A DNA stretch of 64,000 bases from Paracentrotus lividus (Eukaryota; Echinodermata; Echinoidea; Camarodonta; Echinidae): NCBI GenBank assembly GCA_940671915.1, contig CALNVZ010003426.1, positions 24,001,832-24,065,831 of the forward strand, written 5' to 3'. Every line of letters starts with the position of its first letter. Positions within the stretch are counted from its first letter, which is position 1. Below are positions 56,280-64,000 of this stretch, in pieces. The notes below the pieces were generated by a model that ran no database searches, was not told the DNA's origin, and worked only from the letters and a program-made list of their open reading frames with translations. The position numbers and the translations under genes were made by a program.

Positions 56280-57350
56280 TGTAATCTCTTTGTTACGCCC
56301 CTCTGATTTTCCCCCAATATTCCTCTGTCTCTCTCTTTCTGGGGTTCCCCCCTTCTCCTATCTCCTTCCTCTCTCTCTCTCTCTCACTTCTTCCCACTGT
56401 TCTCAGGCTCTCCTGACCTATATTCGTTGTTCCGCTGCAACTATCTTTATGTTCGCTTCTCTCTCCATTATCTTGTTTCAAGTCTTTATTCTCCCTGGCC
56501 CTTCTCCTCATAGTCTCTCTCTCTTCTCTCTTCATCTCCATCTCTCTCATCTCTCTCTTTCATCTATACTCTCTTCAATCTTCTATGTAATTCCTGCCTC
56601 CCCACCCTCACTCCTACAATCTCATGTTCATCACTAATCTTTGTTCTCGCCTTTCTCTCTCCATCCTGTTCCAACTGCTTAATCCCCTTCCTCTCCTCTC
56701 TCTCACTCTCTTCCTCTATGCGTCTTGCCTGCCTCTTCTCCTATACTGTTCTTCTCACCTAATCTTTATTCAACTCTCCTCTCTCTTCCCTCTGTCTTTG
56801 TTAAATCTTTATTACTTTCCTCTCCCTCTCTCTCCTCTTTCTCTCCTGCCCTCTCCTATATCTCTATTCTTCACTAATCTTATTCGTCTCTCTCTCCCCT
56901 CCCCCTCTAAATTCCTTGTCAATCTTTTACTCCCCTGCCTCTCACTCTTCTCTATCTTTATTCCAGTTCCTCTCCTCCTATACATTGTTCTCTCACTAAC
57001 TCTTTATTTCGCTCTCTATCCTCTACTTGTCTCAGGTCTTTATTCCTTTCCTCTCTCTTCATCTCTCTCACTCTCTTCTCTATTTATTCCCTATCCCTCC
57101 TCTTCCTATATCTATTGTTCTCTTTTATTTTATTATTTTCTTCCCTCTATCTCGTTCTCTTCTCATCTCCCTCTATCCTTATTCCCCTGCTCCTCCTCCT
57201 CCTCCTATAACCACTATCTGTACATCTTGTTTCTCTCCACTATCTTTCTTCTACTCTCTCTCTCTCTCTCTTTCTTTCTCCCTTATCTTCTTTCTCCTCT
57301 CTCACTAATCTTTATTTCTCTTTTTGTCTTGTTCTCCATTCTTTTTCTTT
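56280..57350 (+). repeat. Pyrimidine minisatellite, second copy
   Basis: Same units as 46735-47865 ('tctcactaatctttatt', 'cttgttctc') with indels. The 261-codon Leu/Ser/Pro frame here is an artefact of composition. Confidence 0.85.
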
Positions 57351-58523
57351 CCACTAAAATTGGGAAAAAGCTGTTGAGAGCCTATGCAATATGCTACAAA
57401 TTTCTGTAAGTTTACCTAGATTTTAAAAACATAGATGTAGCCTTTTTAGAACATGAATCAAGTGACTTAACAAATGGGAAATTTCAACTCGAGATATCAA
57501 TGTGATATTCAAATATTTATTGCAAGATGCATCCACAATATACTGATTTGACATTTCGCATAAATCTTGTCCAATGACTGAGCGGATAACTGTCCAACAC
57601 TGCAATATTGCTATTTCTTTTTCACACAACAGCAACTTCTTAAATACTACACTAACATAACTGAGATTACGGGAATAGAACAAGAAGCCCTATTTTTACA
57701 AACGGCAGCAAGCCACATATAAACGAAACTTACCAGTTAATTTAATGTTTCCATATTCTTACCTTTCGTGTTCTCATTCTGACCAAATTCCAACATCGTT
57801 TGTGTTTTATTAACACATTTTTTTGTGTGAGTGATGTTATGATGATCATTTGCATTTGTTAAATGGCTTGACCACATTTAGCAGCGATCATTGTGTACGG
57901 AGTATGTCATTTTTTACACTTGCCTTTCGGGAGAGGGCTATTTACAGAATTTGATGCTTATCTCAAGAATGTACAACATAAAACTCTTGTTGAATCTCAT
58001 TAAAAACAGTCTCCATACATTTAGCAGGTTTTGTATGTTCCAACCTCTCGTCTTGAGCCTTCAAGAGATAAACATTACATATATACACTTTGCAAGCAAC
58101 AATGGTAATACATCTTCCCAACAGATCTCTTGTTTGAAGTACGCTGGTTCTGACCATCCTTGTAACAGCATTACCAGGCAATATACAAATCAGAAAGACA
58201 TGTGCTCTCTCCAAGTCATCGATAATAAGGCCCTGTGAAAAGAAAACACCAAAATAAAATATATATGTACACACCTCACTGCTCATTTAATTTGAAAAAC
58301 TTATCTCAAGACAATGGGCAGCTTTGCTGCCCCCCCCCCCCCAACTTTATGATTCGCCTTTCTTATACTGTTACATCTTTCAACCCAAATTTGGTGACTT
58401 TCCTAAAAATTTAATCACACTTTTTGTGAGGCGGCACTACTGTTTGGCCATAGACCACAAAATGTATCCATGTCATCCATTTTCTATCCATTTTCCCTAC
58501 GCTCCATACTTTCATATACAACA

Positions 58524-59253
58524 TTAAAGGAAAGGTCTGGACCCAAAAATAGTTGTCCTTTTTTAATAACGACCAAAAATACCGAAAAACACAATTTACC
58601 AAAGTTTAAAGAAAACCAGACTAAATAAATGAAGTTATGCATATCTTTATGATGCACAGAAAAATTGATCGCTATAAATCCACAATTGGAAACACCCTGT
58701 GATGTCATACGGGGCACACACTTGGAATGCATCTTTCTCATATTGTTTATGAAATTTTCACTATATTTGTTAAGAACTTTGTTCCTTATACTTTGGCAAG
58801 ACTATTATGGCAATATAATATTTGCCTCTACCATTTCATAAATGAGAATTATCATGACATTATCAAAAGAAAGTGATATTTTCATGCAATTCAACACATC
58901 ATGAATATCTTTTTTCTACACTGAAACCTGCTTAAATCTTTGTTTTTTATATTCTAGATGGGGTGCTGATTTACAATATATATATGATGCAAATACATAT
59001 AGCCTCATATATCTTGACCAAAGTTACTGAGGAAAACAGTTCTCAAATATAAAGTGACTTTAATCAGTAAAACACATGAAAAATGCATGTCAAGTTTGCC
59101 CCTTCTGACATACACGCCATTGTGACTGTGTTGCCAAATCGGTATAGCGATATTTCTTTTTTTTTTTTCTTATTATTGTCTGATTTTCTTCAAACTTTTT
59201 TAATTCCTGTTATTTTATAAAAGCAACTTATTGGGTCCAGACCTTCCTTAAAT
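58524..59253. mobile_element. Foldback 'ttaaaggaaaggtctggac', second copy
   Basis: Counterpart of 49002-49745 inside copy 2; both ends and the central 'tcttgaccaaagtta' block are preserved with scattered indels. Confidence 0.75.
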
Positions 59254-60534
59254 AGGAAATTTCACTCTGGAAGTTCTTGTTTTTAAAATGCAGAAAATAT
59301 TAGGGAAGTTCCAAGAGAATTGACCAAAGAATAATGAAGCTACGAATTTGAAATTTTGATTTCGTGACGTCACTTGCAACGCGCTCTCCATGTTTTTATG
59401 ATGTAAATTCCCATAAATTTGTCTTTTTCATGTTCTTCGATAATGGAATGGATCTTTTTCATAGAGGCATGTATACATACTGAATAGTTTTGACCAATAA
59501 TCGTTTCATCAATGCTGTCACTTTTTGTGAGTTCATGCTACGATGTTATTTTTAGTTGTTTCACTGTGAACACAGTCCACTCTTGAATATCTAACAAATC
59601 AACTACATCATGAAGACCTATAAATGTATGCCAAATTTTAAATCTAAAATGCTCTTTTCATCAGGACGTAGACTGTATCAGATTCTCTTTTTTCAAAAAT
59701 AACAGCACCTATATTACACTACGTAGTCTAAGTTGTTTAGTATGGTGTTCTTACTAAATATGCAAATCAATCCCTCATCATCACGAGGGGATTCCAGCTC
59801 TGCATCGGTCGCACTTGAAGGGAATCACGATACCAAATAGACCCTGTACAAGTACATAAAATTGGAATTATTACCCTGTCAACAAACATGAAACACAAAT
59901 GGTTGCATTCGATCAGATCCAGATGGCTTAGACGGCTAACAGATGGACCAAACACCAGAATGGGGGAAAGGTCGACGAGGATCGAAGAAGATGACAGGCA
60001 GATACATTACAGGCATATGTTTTGGCGAGATTTGTGTGCATAAACAGACATAATCCAATACAGTTGAAATTAACTCACAAATTAGGATGTTCACCACATG
60101 GTACTAAAATTGAGAGTCAAATTGACCCAATTCCAAATCTTGGCTATACACAACAGGTCCAATCGACCATACACCACAGCATGTATCGCGATTTTGACGC
60201 CAGATTCGGCTAATAACCCCATGAACCCAGAATGTTGTCAATTTGACTCTTTAATTTTTGTAGGGTGTATATGATGGTCACATGTACGTCTCTTGCTCAC
60301 CAGCTCGAGTTATTTCATGAAATTACAGCGATTGTTTAAAATGGGTCTTATTCTTAACCCTGCTGTTATGAGGAGAAATACATAGATGTACCATATTGTC
60401 ATCATTCACGCCCCACCCCAAGGTGTAGGACAGCATTATTTTTTTTTTTTGGGGGGCAGGGAGGGGTAGTATACTCCTATACAAGTCTGTCCCATTGTAG
60501 TCACTAAATTAACTCCGACCCCATAGAAACTTAC

Positions 60535-60664
60535 AAAAACATCAGCCAGGTTCATGGTAAAATCTCCAAAGATCCGATACACATTGCCGGAAAGAACCGT
60601 CATCCCATGTATTGTCTTGTCTTGATGGTTGCATGGCACCCCGGTAAGCACTGCACTAAAACCA
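60535..60664 (-). CDS. Penultimate exon of the minus-strand gene (copy 2, frame intact)
   Basis: On the minus strand, acceptor 'gttttttcacacag' and donor 'gtt ttt|gtaagt' bound 130 bp. The frame reads LTGVPCNHQDKTIHGMTVLS, then GNVYRIFGDFTMNLADVF, and ends in phase 0, matching the terminal exon at 50265-50339. The peptide has a folded-protein composition (alternating hydrophobics, Gly, aromatic residues). I do not recognise the family. Confidence 0.55.
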
Positions 60665-62948
60665 CTGTGTGAAAAAACAATACAATATATTTAAAAAAAA
60701 AAAAAAAAAAAGGAACCCAAGTTGATTATTAAATATTTAATTAAACCTTTAAAAATATTTTCACCTCGGCTGATCTTGCACGAATTTATAATCACTGTAA
60801 AGTGCAATCTTACCATCTAATGATACCTTCTCAGCTCGCTCACTGAGACTGGGCTGTCTCATGTCCTAAAAAAGGGAACCCAATTTGATCAAATTTCAAA
60901 ATATGACAGTGGGTAATTTTTTTTTAAGTTTCAAATCACTGGAAAGTGCACTCATTATACTACATGTACCTCAAATAAGGTACTATCAGATATCGTTTTT
61001 CTCTTATGGAAATGGAAAAGTCGCACACAATGGGAAATACTTGACAAATGATATCGATTTGTGTGAGGAAAAAAACAACGAAAAATGCATCACTCACAAT
61101 AATTTTACAGAAAGAAATAGTAAAATCAAACATTTGATAAACAACCTTTTTTTTCTTTTCCGTTTCTTAAAATATAGTTTCTTGCTATTTCTAGCAGATC
61201 GCTGTCAAATATTCCATAAGCGTTGCAGCATATGCTGCTGCTGATGTCGCGCAATAGCGTGTGCAAACTAAACAGCGGAATGTCACTCGTTAAAACTGCA
61301 CGATAACAGCATTTGATACCCATTTTTTTTCGCTTATAATGGTATCATGAATGAATAACATAGTCCATCTCGCCACCTCCATCTCCTGAAAATGGGGAAA
61401 AAAAGGGTCTACACTCAATCTCTTCATGGTTGCTGTGATTTTTTTTCTGTGAAAAGGCAATGTTGCAAAACAAGGTGTCAATTGTGGTAACTTGCAATGG
61501 ACGTCGGTGACATATTCTATTCACACGAGCCATGAGAATCATAAATGCTGATCTTTTCACATTCCTTGATCAGGAGAAAACAAAACGTCTTCTTTGATGA
61601 GAACTGCACAATATCGCCACGACATTATCTGCCGTTTACTCACTCTCAGGGCCCTGTACTGAATACCACTCATCCTAGAATAAGGGAACCTTTATACAAG
61701 TGGCTTACTGTGTCTTACAAGTTGTCATCATTACTTTGCAAGCGCTAGTTGACACCATCTGTGGACACCACCACTGTTACAGTTATCAGGTTTTGCCATC
61801 TCGATGACCAAGCTGGGAATATTTCACTAAAATCAGTGGAGGCCGGCTAGAAGCATAATTAGTTCAGTCAATCTTCTTCAACGCTTGAAGGTCCATTCAT
61901 ATTTCCCTGAAGGAGATGGGTTTTGTACCCTTGCCAAGAGGGAGAGGTAGCATGTATCTTTTCACTTCACACCCATCTCTTTATCTTCTGCTAAAAGCCA
62001 GTTCCAGTATTATTCGTCAAAGATGGGCCAACCAGGGAATCATTCTGGTGACAATATCTTGCACTCGTTCAAGTACCATGAAACATTGCTTGGCCTTGGA
62101 CATCCTGTACTAAAGTTCATGGCTTGGTCAGGAACCGTCATAAAGAGGTGACGACTAATATGCTCTAAAGTTGTTCCCTGAATTTGCTGGAAGGACTCGG
62201 ACAAATGATTGTTCGTCGACAGTTGCATTAAGCAGAGTTGTTGTATCCAGATGAATTAATTAACAACCTCACTAAGCAGACAACCCATATATAATTCCAG
62301 GATGAGTGTATCCCTGACCAATATCCAAATAGTATATACAAGCACATAATTGGCATGCTAATTGTGGCAGTTCGCTTCCAAAGAGCACTCGACTGCTTTT
62401 CCCTATCCAGATGTGATCAGATCAACACTGGTTCTCAACAGCTCTACAGTAAACACAGAGTCAACAACATGTTCACTCGTTTCATCCCAACTGAACATAC
62501 GCCATGTCGCCCCTGGTGTATATGCAGAAACGATCAAAAACAACGTACAAAAGGAGTTATAGAACTTTCTTCCATACTTCAAGAGATGGAGATGACTCGA
62601 CACCCTTCACATCTTGACCAAATGACTGATTTTCATTGCTCTCAATGTTAGAAGAAAGAGTTAATATAATATGAACGATAGTTGCCAGAGGGACATGACT
62701 TCTCCCAGCCTAGTTGAAGCTATCCTCAGAGGAAGCATTGAACGGACACTGGTCACGCATACTCGACTCTTTCAGGAACAATCTAGGCAACACTGAAAAT
62801 GGCCTTTGCTATGATGGTTGAGTCATAGATTACATTCTTTCATCGACATTCTTTCCTAAATTATTATATAAAATGGTGGTATGAGAGAAGGCTTCTGATT
62901 GGTCAATTGCCCTATTGCAATGCGTAATTTCGGTATAATGCACCGCGT

Positions 62949-64000
62949 GCACTTATCCGGCAATTCTCTGCACTCGCCTTGTTGCGCAAAGTAAAACAAA
63001 TGGTGCGCCACAACCTAGAATACGCCGGAGCCACCAACCGTCACCAATAGCTTTATCAATTAGCACCAAAAGTTTGGCAACATATTGGAAGAATAAAACC
63101 AGATTAGGCAAGTCAATATCTAGGGGTCTATTTACTATAATAAATACTGCATGCATCTATTAATGCAACATTACTGACTTACTGTGACACTCCAAATACT
63201 AAAATAATGAGCTCAAATAAATAATACTCAAGGCTCATCTCAGAACCAAGAGCAGGATCCATCATAGACTAGTCACTTGCGTCTTAACTTTCAAGGTTTA
63301 AAAAACTCTCTCGTTTTTACGTGTTAAGCGGATTTCAGATCTTCTTGGAGAGCAGGACTCACATATAAATAGTAAGGTAATTAGATATACTTTGATACAA
63401 TTCTGTTCCCACTAAATATAAATATCTCAGCACTGCTTATTGTCGTTCATACTATCATATCAATTCGTGTTCGCATATTTCGAAATTCCTCTGTCGTTTT
63501 ATTTAAACATCGGCCTACGGCTCGTTGAAATATAACCCCGCGGAGAAATTCTGAAATTTATCGGACACCACTATTATGGATATTGGCACTCTGCTTATGT
63601 ATGACTATTTGTTAATACTCCCTGGCTTATACTTCAATTGTTAACAGATCACTTCAGATATACAAATATAGATAATTATATAAAAACTTAAATATACATT
63701 AATAGATTTTCACTTGCTAATGAATCATACACTTAATTGGTCAGCTTGGGTCCAGCATGATCAGCTTAGTATTTACTCTGTCTGTCTTTTGCTTAAACCA
63801 TCATGACATTATGCAATTGTTATTTTTGCATAGAATTGCACAATATAGCTGAGTGATTGAATTGTATCTATTAAATAAAATAAACCATAAAATTGTTGCT
63901 TAACTTGACCAGAGAAGTGCCAAAAATGACCAACTCTGAGTGGGACAAATATCAGTTAAAACGCGAAGGGCATTAACAAATATTTGAAATCAATACAAGT
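62949..64000. other. Unassigned AT-rich end of window
   Basis: Unique sequence beginning where the tandem block ends. No reading frame with conserved motifs, no clear repeat structure and no splice pattern was found. Confidence 0.5.

Larger units (their letters stand above)
53470..62948. repeat. 9.3-kb tandem block, copy 2 (indel-rich)
   Basis: Repeats 44130-53455 in order and orientation, with a one- to three-base indel every 10-30 bp over most of its length. Homology ends at 'ggtataatgcaccgcgtg'. The composition and spread of errors are those of raw single-molecule reads. Confidence 0.9.

Noticed and set aside
56624-57409. 261-codon hydrophobic open frame that looks like a multi-pass membrane protein
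   Set aside because: Same pyrimidine minisatellite as copy 1; hydrophobicity comes from CTx/TTx codons.

Overview
This is a eukaryotic, metazoan genomic window: AT-rich, intron-rich, with GT-AG splice sites and dense in foldback/MITE-type repeats. The gene content (a PRDM4-type PR/zinc-finger factor and an Ig V-set receptor), a GIY-YIG Penelope-like fragment and foldback elements whose arms are short tandem repeats like the sea urchin TU elements point to an echinoderm, probably a sea urchin. That taxonomic call is inference.

Region 1 (about 1-11,340) holds the 3' part of a plus-strand gene for a single-pass membrane protein. An Ig V-set exon (2611-2964), a Thr/Ser stalk exon (4860-4982), an exon starting the membrane segment (7565-7650) and a terminal exon (9628-9843) join in frame; the signal-peptide exon is not visible. 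Positions 1-2005 are an indel-ridden second copy of the terminal exon plus 3' flank (9345-11338). Region 2 (11,340-29,500) is repeat-rich with no credible gene: palindromic elements, a 25-N gap at 17041-17065 flanked by a duplicated 540-bp segment, an element with 'TCGCGCTTCGCGCTCGC' repeats, a 1.7-kb TIR element and a three-copy dispersed AT-rich family.

Region 3 (29,712-44,452) is a ten-exon PRDM4-like gene on the plus strand. The exons join without a frameshift into 1,287 codons: Gln/Ser/Pro-rich N-terminus, degenerate zinc knuckle, PR/SET domain, seven zinc fingers (the last C2HC) and a long Ser-rich, acidic tail. Its introns carry foldback elements, an hAT-transposase-like exon relic and several small MITEs. 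About 190 bp after the stop is the C-terminal part of a Penelope-like element with a GIY-YIG motif.

Region 4 (44,130-62,948) is one 9.3-kb block present twice in tandem (44,130-53,455 and 53,470-62,948). Each copy carries the end of the PRDM4-like last exon, the Penelope fragment, a 1.1-kb pyrimidine minisatellite, several MITEs, and the 3' exons of an unidentified minus-strand gene. Differences between copies are mostly scattered 1-2 base indels, typical of uncorrected long-read gap filling, so the duplication may be an assembly artefact. The terminal exon of the minus-strand gene is open in copy 1 and its penultimate exon in copy 2, so the gene only becomes apparent when both copies are read. 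The last kilobase (62,950-64,000) shows nothing recognisable.
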